From positions 1 through 59,329 of the forward strand of contig JADLBU010000123.1 in NCBI GenBank assembly GCA_020847535.1: a DNA stretch of 59,329 nucleotides, read 5' to 3'. Below, piece after piece: positions 42,124 through 50,700 of the stretch. Position 1 is the first letter of the stretch; the number at the start of each line of letters is the position of its first letter. The position numbers and the translations under genes were made by a program. Under the pieces are notes generated by a model. It worked only from the letters and a program-made list of their open reading frames with translations, ran no database searches and was not told the DNA's origin. This DNA is from Phycisphaerales bacterium. GTDB taxonomy: Bacteria; Planctomycetota; Phycisphaerae; Phycisphaerales; UBA1924.

Positions 42124-42891
42124 GTGCCCAAGCCAATCGCCAAGGTTCCCGAGGGTGTTTCCAAGGCCAGCCGCCGGTCAAAGCAAGCCGCGCGTGAACC
42201 CGCGAGCGAGGCGGACCCTGGCGTGCGCGTGCTTTGCGTGGACGACCACGCCGTGCTGGTCGAGGGCCTCAAGGCGCAGTTTGCGATCGACGGCCGGATC
42301 ACGGTTGTCGGCCGGCTGCCATCGGCCGAGAAGCTGCTGGATGAGGTGGCGCGGCTCAAGCCCGACGTCGTGCTGCTGGATATCGAGATGCCCGGTCCGG
42401 ATGTCTTCGAGATGGCCGACCGGCTGCGGCACATGCACCCGAACCTCCGATTCGTGTTCCTGAGCGCCCACATCCGCGATGGGTATCTCACCGCCGCCTA
42501 CAAGTGCGGCGCCTGGGGCTATTTTGGCAAGGGAGATGAACTCGAGGACATCGTCGCCGGCATCAAGGAGCTGGCACGCAGCACGACCGGCACGTTCGTG
42601 ATGGGCCCCAAGGTTCGGCAACGCTGCGGCGCGGTGCATACCGGGGGTGCGCGCCAGATCGCCGGGGGCGCCGACCGTCCGAGCACTCCGCTCGAGGCCC
42701 TGAGCGATCGTGAGATTGAGATCCTCCGCCTGATCGGCAAGGGCCTCTCGCGCGTCGAGATCGCCAAGGAACTGTCGCGCAGCGCCAAGACGATCGACGG
42801 TCATCAGGAGCGCATGATGAAGAAGCTGGGGATCGCCTCCCGGGCGGAGCTCATGCGGTTTGCGATCCGTGAAGGCCTGGCAGTGGCCTGA
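42124..42891 (+). CDS. LuxR/NarL-FixJ-type response regulator
   Basis: 255 residues from GTG 42124 (ggag 10 bases before). Basic N-terminal extension of about 33 residues, then a receiver with the acidic pair CVDDHAVLVEG (Asp40, Asp41), phospho-Asp86 in DVVLLDIEMPG, and a lysine near FGKGDE. The C-terminal HTH reads LSDREIEILRLIGKGLSRVE, IAKELSRSAKTIDGHQERMM, the LuxR/FixJ DNA-binding type. Partner of the preceding haem-PAS kinase; regulon unknown but the cbb3 locus is a good candidate. Confidence 0.9.
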   Translation: MPKPIAKVPEGVSKASRRSKQAAREPASEADPGVRVLCVDDHAVLVEGLKAQFAIDGRITVVGRLPSAEKLLDEVARLKPDVVLLDIEMPGPDVFEMADRLRHMHPNLRFVFLSAHIRDGYLTAAYKCGAWGYFGKGDELEDIVAGIKELARSTTGTFVMGPKVRQRCGAVHTGGARQIAGGADRPSTPLEALSDREIEILRLIGKGLSRVEIAKELSRSAKTIDGHQERMMKKLGIASRAELMRFAIREGLAVA

Positions 42892-42954
42892 GCATGCACT
42901 GCGGGGCGCGAGCCTGGCAGGCGTGGCAGCCCGGTTCACGTGTACGATCCCCCG

Positions 42955-44640
42955 ATGAGCTTCTCCCCGATCACGCGGCGCATCCAGCACGTCCAGCGGT
43001 ATGCACAGGTGCTCGAGGTGCTCGCGCGCCACGGCTTTGCCGATCTCAGCCAGCAGCTCGGGCTCGATTCGCTCATCGATCGCGGCCGTGCCATCATCGG
43101 CGCTGCCCCGAAGGCACCGGTCGATCATGTCCCACTGGCGCGGCGGCTTCGCCAGGTGCTTGAAGAGCTCGGCCCGACGTATGTGAAACTCGGGCAGGTG
43201 ATGAGCACGCGACCCGACCTGGTGCCCCCCGACTGGGTCGAGGAGTTCCGGAAGCTGCAGAACAACGTGCCGGGCGTCGAGTACGGCGTCATCCAGAAGA
43301 TGCTCGATGAGGAATTCCCCGACGGCGTCAAGAAGCTCTTCCGTTCCATCGAGCCCGAACCGCTGGCCGCCGGTTCGGTGGCACAGGTCCACCGCGCCCG
43401 CCTCCGTGATGGGACCAAGATTGTTCTCAAGTTCCTGAGGCCCGGGATCAAGGAAGTCACCGCGACCGACATGGAGATCCTCCAGTCGATCGCCGAGTTC
43501 ATCGAAGCGCATTTCGCCAATCTGGGTTACAGCCCCTCCGAGGTCGTGCGGGAGTATGCCAAGGTCCTGGCGCGCGAGGTGGACCTGATGAACGAGGGAC
43601 GGTCCACCGAGCGCCTGCGGGCCCTGTTCGATGACGACCCCGACATCGTGTTCCCGCAGGTCTACTGGGAGGCGACGACCCACAACGTGCTGGCCATGGA
43701 TGAGATCGAGGGGCTGGTCCTGTCGAGCCTGACTTCCGACTCGATCAGTCCCGAGGAGCGCCGCACCCTGGTTGAGAACGGGGCCCGGGCCGTGTTCATG
43801 CAGTGCCTTGAATACGGCTACTTTCATGCCGATCCGCATCCTGGCAACCTGATCGCACTGCCCGGGGGACGGATCGCCTTCATCGACTGCGGCATGACCG
43901 GGCAGGTCGATGCTCGCACCGCGCGCCAGCTGGCGGATCTGGTCACGGGCGTCGTCTCCGGGGATCTGGACCGCGTGATCGCGGTGGCAGGGACCATCGT
44001 GGATGCGGGCCAGGACAAGCTTGACGACCGGGCACTCCGGGCGGATGTCCACGGGATCGTCTCGGAGTTCCAGGGAACGCCGCTGGAGCGACTGAACCTC
44101 GGCGGGGTGCTTCAGGGTTTCTTCGGGACGCTCCGCAGGCACCGGGTCCGCTGCCCGGCCGACATCATCCTGCTCATCAAGGCGCTGACCACGATCGAAT
44201 CGGTCGCTCGCGAGCTCGATCCGTCCTTCGAGATGGTGAGGTTCGTCCGCCCCTATCTTGAGGCCCTGGTCAGCAAGCGCTACAGCGCCACGGCATTGAA
44301 GGGGCGGTTCGGCCGCAGCATGCTCGCGTACCTGGAGCTGATCGAGGATCTGCCCGGGGAGCTGCGTCCCATCTTCACGCAGCTCCGGAAGAACAAGTTC
44401 GGCGTGAATATCGAGCATCGCGGGCTGGATCGTCTCACCCGCACCATCGAGCACGCGAGCCGCAACATCTCGTTTGCGCTCATCATCGCGGCGATCTTCG
44501 TGGGGTCATCCATCCTGATCCTGGCGGCCCGCAACCCGGGGCTGACCGCGCTCACGACCATAGGTATCGCGGGATTCGCGGCGTGCGCGATCCTGGTCGT
44601 GCTCATTGTGATCTCCAACCGACGCAATACCGGAGGCTAG
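42955..44640 (+). CDS. UbiB/ABC1-family kinase-like protein
   Basis: 561 residues from ATG 42955. Shows the family KxGQ segment (YVKLGQVMSTRPDLVP), the Ala-rich nucleotide loop (LAAGSVAQVHRARL), the lysine strand (KIVLKFLRPGI), the catalytic HADPHPGNLI and the DFG counterpart DCGMTGQVD. Two C-terminal membrane helices (IIAAIFVGSSILILAAR and a last VLIVIS strand) anchor it. UbiB proteins act in ubiquinone synthesis or lipid/quinone handling, with ATP bound but an unusual pocket. Its stop overlaps the stop of the facing gene at 44637. Confidence 0.9.
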   Translation: MSFSPITRRIQHVQRYAQVLEVLARHGFADLSQQLGLDSLIDRGRAIIGAAPKAPVDHVPLARRLRQVLEELGPTYVKLGQVMSTRPDLVPPDWVEEFRKLQNNVPGVEYGVIQKMLDEEFPDGVKKLFRSIEPEPLAAGSVAQVHRARLRDGTKIVLKFLRPGIKEVTATDMEILQSIAEFIEAHFANLGYSPSEVVREYAKVLAREVDLMNEGRSTERLRALFDDDPDIVFPQVYWEATTHNVLAMDEIEGLVLSSLTSDSISPEERRTLVENGARAVFMQCLEYGYFHADPHPGNLIALPGGRIAFIDCGMTGQVDARTARQLADLVTGVVSGDLDRVIAVAGTIVDAGQDKLDDRALRADVHGIVSEFQGTPLERLNLGGVLQGFFGTLRRHRVRCPADIILLIKALTTIESVARELDPSFEMVRFVRPYLEALVSKRYSATALKGRFGRSMLAYLELIEDLPGELRPIFTQLRKNKFGVNIEHRGLDRLTRTIEHASRNISFALIIAAIFVGSSILILAARNPGLTALTTIGIAGFAACAILVVLIVISNRRNTGG

Positions 44641-45386
44641 TCGCGGCGCGAGGCACGCCGACCCCCGGCGCGCCTCTGCTTCTTTGCGCGGACAGTCTGC
44701 GGCTTGCGCTTGCCTGCGCGAGATGCCGACCGCTTGGTGCGCTTGGTTGTCCTGGTGGCCGCGGGTGCCCGCGAACGGGGGCTGAGGGCCTCGGCGAGTC
44801 CCTCGAGAAAGCCCCCGGCGGTCATCATCGCGGCGCTTGCCGTGCGGCGAGCGACGCGAACGCCCGCCTCTGCGGTCTCCCCGGCCAAGTCGATCACCCG
44901 GCCGTCGGCCGCCTTGGCTGCATTGCGTGCGGCAGCGGTTACCTTTGGTGCGGTGCGCTCGGCCCGGGCGGTGAGCGCATCAAGCTCTTCGCGCACCTGC
45001 AGTGATGAACTTCGCGCAAAGCTCCTGACCGCGGCGAGAAGCTCGTCGTTTGCCGCCTGGATCCGCTTGGCGGCGTTCGGTGCGATCTTGTTCGCGACGG
45101 ACCTGCTCCGCTCGCGAACTTCGCGTGCGGCGGCCGATCCCGCGAGCGCGGCCGCGTGCGCTCCGTCGCGCAGGCCGTCGAAGACCTCGCGCAACACGTT
45201 TCGCCTCGACTTTGGAATGCTCTCATCGATGCACTCGACCGCCGCATTCAGCACATTATGCACGAGTTTCGGAAGGGATGTTGAGAGCGCGCGTGTGTGG
45301 AGGGCCCGCACGGTCCATTGGCGAACGTGATCGCTTGTCTTTGGCGTCGATCTGGTCCGGCGTCGTGTGGGTTTCGCGGCGGCCAT
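44637..45386 (-). CDS. DUF6781-like helical protein with basic tail
   Basis: 249 residues. Long amphipathic helices (SRRNVLREVFDGLRDGAHAA, RIQAANDELLAAVRSFARSS) and a central hydrophobic stretch (SAAMMTAGGFLEGLAEAL) with a Lys/Arg/Thr-rich C-terminus (TRTTKRTKRSASRAGKRKP) form a helix-rich, possibly DNA- or membrane-interacting chain. DUF6781-type proteins with such tails occur across proteobacteria and planctomycetes; the fit here is moderate. Convergent with the UbiB-like gene. Confidence 0.55.
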   Translation of the reverse strand: MAAAKPTRRRTRSTPKTSDHVRQWTVRALHTRALSTSLPKLVHNVLNAAVECIDESIPKSRRNVLREVFDGLRDGAHAAALAGSAAAREVRERSRSVANKIAPNAAKRIQAANDELLAAVRSFARSSSLQVREELDALTARAERTAPKVTAAARNAAKAADGRVIDLAGETAEAGVRVARRTASAAMMTAGGFLEGLAEALSPRSRAPAATRTTKRTKRSASRAGKRKPQTVRAKKQRRAGGRRASRRD

Positions 45387-45601
45387 GGGCTGATCTCCCA
45401 GTACGTTCGGCGGCGAGCTTGCCGCGGCACTATACAGCGCTGATGGGCGTGTCGGGACTGAACAAGGAGCGAGAATGGCCCGGTGAGGCGCTGGGCCGTG
45501 GGTGTGCGATTCAACTTCTGCAAGACGAACGAATCCATCGCGGCCGGTCCGACGCGGCGCCCGAGCGGATCGCTCGCCGGGCGGTCGTAGCGGGGCGAGA
45601 G

Positions 45602-46345
45602 TCAGCGCAGTCGCCCGTGCAGGATGCCCGCCATTCCAAGCCCCATCGCGAACGCACCTCCCGGGCTGGGCACGACGCGGAGATCAAACTCCATGAAATC
45701 CGAGAATTGTCCGCTTCGTCCCGCGCCCCAGAAGTTGTAGTTGTCCGCGAGCACGGTGTACGTGCCGGCGGGGAGCGTCATCCCCGTCGGGGGAAGAAAC
45801 GCCTGATAGTTCTGGTCCGATCCGTCGTATTGAAAATCGATGAGCGGAGCATCGCCGATGCGGCCGAAATGAAGGGAGAAGGGCTTTGGGGTGGGCCAGC
45901 CACCGGTGTTGCGGGCGATCTGCGCATAGAGCGTGACATCGGTTGGCGCGTCGAGCGTGAACGAGAGATGAAAAACATGGTTGTATTCACACTCGGCCCC
46001 GGCGGTGAAAGGTTCGCTCGTAAGGGCCGCCGCGGTGACCGCCGTCACGAGCGAGACGCGATCGAACAGGATCGTGCTTGCGAATGTTGAATCGACGTAA
46101 CCCTGGGCCCAGCGATCGCCCTCGGTAAGCGTCCGGTCCACGTGCTGATCGACCGGGGACCACGAAGCCATTGGGTCGGGAGCCTGGATCGAATAGGAAC
46201 CTTCGACCGGTTCGCCCGGCGGCAACACGGCTAGCACTCGTCCTGTGCCTGATTGCGTTCCCGATACCGGCATCACACCGGCGATCGCCGGCGACGCCGG
46301 CGGCAGGACCAACATGACCGTGGCGACGAAAGATCGAGTGTTCAT
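45602..46345 (-). CDS. Exported protein with PSP-type (PEP-CTERM-like) tail
   Basis: 247 residues from ATG 46345. Signal peptide RSFVATVMLVLPPASPAIAG. The mature part is beta-rich (FAGAECEYNHVFHLSFTLDA region, TDVTLYAQIARNTGG, TLPAGTYTVLADNYNFWGAG). The end reads VVPSPGGAFAMGLGMAGILH followed by GRLR: a VPSP motif, hydrophobic helix and basic end, as in PEP-CTERM sorting signals. The proline-rich sorting motif is a PSP variant. Such proteins are handled by exosortase; no exosortase is in this window. Function unknown. Confidence 0.65.
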   Translation of the reverse strand: MNTRSFVATVMLVLPPASPAIAGVMPVSGTQSGTGRVLAVLPPGEPVEGSYSIQAPDPMASWSPVDQHVDRTLTEGDRWAQGYVDSTFASTILFDRVSLVTAVTAAALTSEPFTAGAECEYNHVFHLSFTLDAPTDVTLYAQIARNTGGWPTPKPFSLHFGRIGDAPLIDFQYDGSDQNYQAFLPPTGMTLPAGTYTVLADNYNFWGAGRSGQFSDFMEFDLRVVPSPGGAFAMGLGMAGILHGRLR

Positions 46346-46777
46346 TCCAATTCTTCTTCCGTGGCGGCTCCTGCTCAATGGCCGCAGCGAACTGCCTTGG
46401 AGGGGCATCAACCTCTCCTCGCGTGAGCGGACGGTAGTTGGTGATGGATTCGGTGCCCGCAAGAAGATTTCCCTGATCCTGCAGGAGCGCTCGTGCGGCA
46501 AGTGATGTCGCTGGCTATCGACGACAGGTGCTGCTGCCGGCGCGCGGAAGAGTCGAGAGAGGCTTTGGGAACTTGGCTGTATTGCCAGCACGAGGCTTGC
46601 CAGCCCACGAATCGGGGATGGATCGGCTACGCTTGAATCTGGTCCTACGACATGGTCTTGGCCTCCGGGACCGCGAAAGCCGTAACAGCGGCCCGAGCGG
46701 TTTTGAGCGTATCAGAGCGTGTGTGAAGGCCAGCCTGGGCGGATAGATCAGATCCGCTCGTGAAAACTCGGTACTTT
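46346..46777. other. Region without recognised genes
   Basis: About 430 bases before tRNA-Arg. A few short frames occur on each strand, none with family-like sequence. It likely holds the promoter of the leftward secreted protein and of the tRNA. Confidence 0.4.
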
Positions 46778-46851
46778 GCCCGGGTAGCTCAGCTGGATAG
46801 AGCAGCGCTTTCCTAAAGCGCAGGTCGGACGTTCGAATCGTCTCCCGGGTG
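46778..46851 (+). tRNA. tRNA-Arg(CCU)
   Basis: 74 bases. Acceptor GCCCGGG pairs with CCCGGGT (one G-U), D arm GCTCAGCTGGATAGAGC, anticodon stem GCGCT/AGCGC with loop TTCCTAA (anticodon CCU), short variable loop, T arm GGACG-TTCGAAT-CGTCT and discriminator G. The 3' CCA is not encoded. All conserved positions are normal, so it should be active. It reads AGG codons. Confidence 0.95.
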
Positions 46852-46963
46852 TTTAGGCGGGGTGCCGGTGTGGCCGGCGATTGGGGTGGATTGTTCACAA
46901 GGCGGCTGTGGATCTTGGATCGCTTTTGGTGCGACCGTAGGCTTCATTTTTGCGCAAATTGGT

Positions 46964-46992
46964 TTGACTAAATCGAAAGTCGTGGTTACGTT
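46964..46992 (+). promoter_or_regulatory. Sigma-70-type promoter of the DUF2089 gene
   Basis: ttgact (46964-46969) is spaced by 17 bases from tacgtt (46987-46992). The following GTG start is only 10 bases further on, so the transcript would begin at or just before the start codon. Confidence 0.45.
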
Positions 46993-47002
46993 TTGTTCAA
47001 TC

Positions 47003-47356
47003 GTGCCTTCGATTGATTCAAATCTCGCCGATCATCCCTTGGGAAAGCTTCCGCGAGAGGATCTGGACCTCATCACGAAATTGGTGCTGCGATCCGGTTC
47101 GCTCAAGGATCTGGCCCAGGTCTACGGCGTCAGCTACCCGACGATCCGCGGACGGCTGGATCGCGTCATCGAGCGGCTGGAACAGGCGGTCAAGGGCCGT
47201 CAGCCGGATCCGCTGATGGAGCTGATGGCGCGGCTGGTCGAGCGCGGGGAGCTGTCGATCGGCGGTGCGCACGCGATCCGGCGATCGGTCCGGGAGATGG
47301 TGAACGGTGCGGCTTCATCCGCGGAGCACTCTGGACCAGTCGTCGACCGTCCGTGA
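47003..47356 (+). CDS. DUF2089-family regulator
   Basis: 117 residues from GTG 47003. A conserved centre, LREDLDLITKLVLRSGSLKD in spirit (here LPREDLDLITKLVLRSGSLK), then LAQVYGVSYPTIRGRLDRVI, looks like a helix-turn-helix with a positive second helix. This is the DUF2089 motif (LxLxGSLKDLAxxxGVSYPTVRxRLD). It has been seen beside small membrane proteins, as here: the next gene is one. The pair probably regulates a membrane or stress process; the exact targets are not known. No Shine-Dalgarno precedes the GTG, in keeping with a leaderless transcript. Confidence 0.8.
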   Translation: MPSIDSNLADHPLGKLPREDLDLITKLVLRSGSLKDLAQVYGVSYPTIRGRLDRVIERLEQAVKGRQPDPLMELMARLVERGELSIGGAHAIRRSVREMVNGAASSAEHSGPVVDRP

Positions 47357-47391
47357 CGGCCGGCACCCGGGCCAAATCTGGGAGGTGACTC

Positions 47392-47742
47392 ATGGAATGG
47401 TGGTCCGAACAGACGGGTAACCTGATCGGCGCGTTCGGCGGTGCGGCCGTGGGGGTCATCGGCGGCATTCACGGCTCGATGGCCGGGATGCTGGCTCCGC
47501 GCGGCAAGGCTCGCAGCCTTGTGGTGGGTATCCATATCGCGCTCATTGTGATTGGGGTGGCGGCGTTGATCACCGGCGCCACGGCGTGGCTCATCGGGCA
47601 GCCTTGGCACGTCTATTACCCGTTCCTGCTCCCTGGCCTCATTCTGACGATGGTGATGGGTTCGCTCTACCCGGTGGTGGTGATGCGGTATCGGCAGGGG
47701 GAGCAGCGGCGCATGGATGCCAAGCTGTTGCGGGATGGATGA
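47392..47742 (+). CDS. Small three-helix membrane protein, partner of the DUF2089 gene
   Basis: 116 residues from ATG 47392, with a good ggaggtg 5 bases ahead. Three predicted helices (GGAAVGVIGGIHGSMAGML, VVGIHIALIVIGVAALITGA, FLLPGLILTMVMGSLYPVVV) and a charged C-terminus (RYRQGEQRRMDAKLLRDG). Proteins like this follow DUF2089 regulators in many planctomycetes and other bacteria. Function unknown. Confidence 0.7.
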   Translation: MEWWSEQTGNLIGAFGGAAVGVIGGIHGSMAGMLAPRGKARSLVVGIHIALIVIGVAALITGATAWLIGQPWHVYYPFLLPGLILTMVMGSLYPVVVMRYRQGEQRRMDAKLLRDG

Positions 47743-47768
47743 GTTGGCAGGCAGCAGGCGGTAGCTGA

Positions 47769-50700
47769 CTACGGCGTGATGCGGGGTGCGATGCGTTCAG
47801 CGCCGCTGGAGCCGCCGGCGAGCTTGGGGAGTTCGGGGAGGGCGATCACCTGCGTGATGGCGTCGGTGGTGAGAATGAGCTTGCCATCGACGATCGCGGT
47901 GTTGACGATCTCTGGCTCTCCATGGAGGATGACCGAGAGCGTCCGCAGGAGCTTGGCGCTGTCGGCGCTGACGAGCATGATACGTACAGAGAGACGGCCA
48001 TCGGCCAGTTCATCGGTCCGGTGATCGACCATGGCGATCACGTGCTCGGAGACGGTCGCGGGCCTGAAGGACTGGCGGGCGGGGACGGTGTTGGCGCCGA
48101 CGAGCTTGCCTTCGGGGCTGAAGAGCATGACGCCCTGCTGGGTCGAGAAGGCGATGTTGGGTCCGACCTTGCCGGCGATGATCTTCCCGCCGGCATCGGG
48201 CATGCGTTCGCTGGCGCGGAGGTCAAGAGGTGCATGCTCCCCGGTGCGGAGCGAGACCTGGTAGAGGCCGTGGAGGCGAGAAAGGACGTAAAGGCGATCG
48301 TCGAAGACCCAGCCTTCGACGGACTGAGCTGCCCACATCACCTCGGCGACATCGTCGGCGACGATGTCGGGCCAGAGGGGCTTGCCGGTCGCGAGTTCGA
48401 GCCCGCGGATGCGGTCGGCCTGTCCGATTGCCAGCACATCGCGTGTCGCGCGGATCCAGCGGACATCGGACTCGATGCCCGCGGCTTCATAGAGCGTGCG
48501 GCCGGTGTGTGCATCGAGCGCCAGCACGACCGGGCGCGGGGCGACCCTGGGCTCGCGGCGATCGGGGGCAATATCGGGCTCGATGGTGTCGCGCGGGTCC
48601 GTGGCGCCGGCGAACACAAGGGTCGTGCCCGAGAGCGCGACGTCGTAGACGCGGGTGAGCGGCGTCCGGAGTGTGAACAGGATGTTACCGGTGGTGGTGT
48701 CGTAAGCGGCGGTGGCGCCGTCGTGCTGGGTGAGAACAAGGACACGATCCCTGAGCGCGGCGATGATCTCGATGGAGCGGACGGGGCCATCCAGCGGCGT
48801 ATCGATCATGCGGATGCCGGTCGCCGGTCCGGGGGGCACCGTCTTGGTGAACGGCGCGGATTTCCAGACGGTTTCACCGCTGGCCGGGTCGATCCGTTCG
48901 ACCGTGGTGTCCTCGTTCCAGTAGACATAGATCGCATCGGTTCCCGAGAGCAGGATGGTGGGGGGGTCGGCGGGGAAGGAACGAGTCCAGGCCGCGGAGA
49001 GCTTTCCGTTCCCGGCATCGGCAAACACGCCGAGCTGGCGGGTCGCGAAGTTCTGCATCAGCACCCACTCATGCGAGGTGGGCGGGGATGACAGGCCCTC
49101 GCGCAGGATGTCGGTGGTGAGCATCCACCCGGTGATGACATCGACCTCGCGCCTGGGTTCGGAGCCGATCCGGGGAAGGCGAGCGGCGGTGATCGCGGAC
49201 TGGCGGAACTCGGCAGCGCGGGCGGTGGGGTTGATGGGTGTTCCACCGCAGGTGATGGGCATTCCCGAGCGCGACTTGGCGGATCGCATCAGGATTTGGG
49301 TGGCGGTCATTGGACGACCGAGCGCGGCGAGCGTCTCGACCTGGCAGCCGATGACTTCACCGAGCCTGACCTGATCGGGCGAAATGCCCACGGTGACGAG
49401 CCAGTTGCCGACATCGGCGCTGCGGGCCAGGGCCGAGGCGGCGGCGAGAATATCTCCGCGGGCGCGGTGGCTTGCCGCGGCACGGAGCCAGAGTTCGGGA
49501 GTGCGGGTTGCGACGGGGTATCGCGAGGCGAGCGCTTCGAGCTCTTCAGCGCTGAGGCCCTCGGGCAGGGCGGCAAATTCTGCATCGAGTTCCGCGCTGA
49601 AGCGGGCGTAGGCGGCGATACCCATTGAACCGATGACGCGTCGCAGGCTGGTGATCGCCAGTTGGCGGCCGCGGATGGGCGGGCTGGCTTGTCGCCAGGG
49701 GTTCTCGGCGAGCCGTGGATCTTCGATGATGCGCTGGTAGGCAGCGCAGGCATCGGAGGGCTTGCCCTCGATCTCCCGGAGCGCACCCAGGCTCACAAGC
49801 CATTGCAGGGTCTCTGTTGGTGTCTCGGCGACCCGCTCGAGGCGGGTGACCAGGGCGTCGACGAGCGTGAGGTCGTTGATGCGGGGTTCCGGGCGCGCCT
49901 GGGCGGGGTTGGGAAGCGGCGCCGAGGTCGCGGCGCGGACCATGTCGAGCAGGCTTGTAAACAGGCGGGGCTTGACCTGCTGCGTGATCGCGGACTGGGG
50001 AGACGCGATCAGCGCGGAGAGTGCATGATCGGCGGCGGGGAGGAGGCGATCAAAGTGCTGGGCGCGGTAGGCGAGTTCGGCCAATGCCAGGGCGGGCCTG
50101 GGATCGGCGGGGTCTGCCTTCATGCGGGCGCTGAGGAGCGCATCGGCATCATCCCACGAGAGGAAGGAGTGGAGGCGCCAGGTGTCGGCGACCAGGAGGT
50201 TGCTGCCGCTGGAGACTAGATTGCCGGTGTGCGCGAGGGGCCGAAACTGCGGCTCACGCGGCGCTGCGGCCTTGGCGAGCAGGAGTCCGCCGGGGATTGG
50301 CGCGGCGAGCGTGTCATCCATGACGACGATACGTCCGAGGAAGCCGGGCTCTCCGACCGCGGGAACCAGAGCGCCGCGGGAGGAATCGGTCAGAGGCAGG
50401 GGCAGCATCGCCATCTGGTTGTTCGAGACGACGACCAGGCGCCGGCCGGCGCCCGAGCCGGCGCTGAGCAGGTAATGGATGGGCAGCGGCAGGCCGGCCA
50501 TGTCGCGTGTCGCGACGATCTTGCCATCCTGCATGGAGAGGGCGCAGAGCCCCCTCTGGGCGGGAGCGAGCACGATGATCGAATCCCCATCGATCACGGG
50601 GGCCTGCGAGGCGAAGGGCGGGCTGGAATCCCCTGCGCGGAGGACCGCCTCTCCCTTGAGGATGCGGATCCAGCGCACGCGGCCGGTGGCGGCCTCGATG

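Noticed and set aside
42178..44454. Long minus-strand frame antisense to the regulator and UbiB-like gene
   Set aside because: Both opposite-strand proteins are unmistakable; this frame has only Arg/Leu/Asp-rich sequence.
46515..46898. Minus-strand frame over the tRNA-Arg
   Set aside because: Its only recognisable part is the reverse translation of the tRNA itself.
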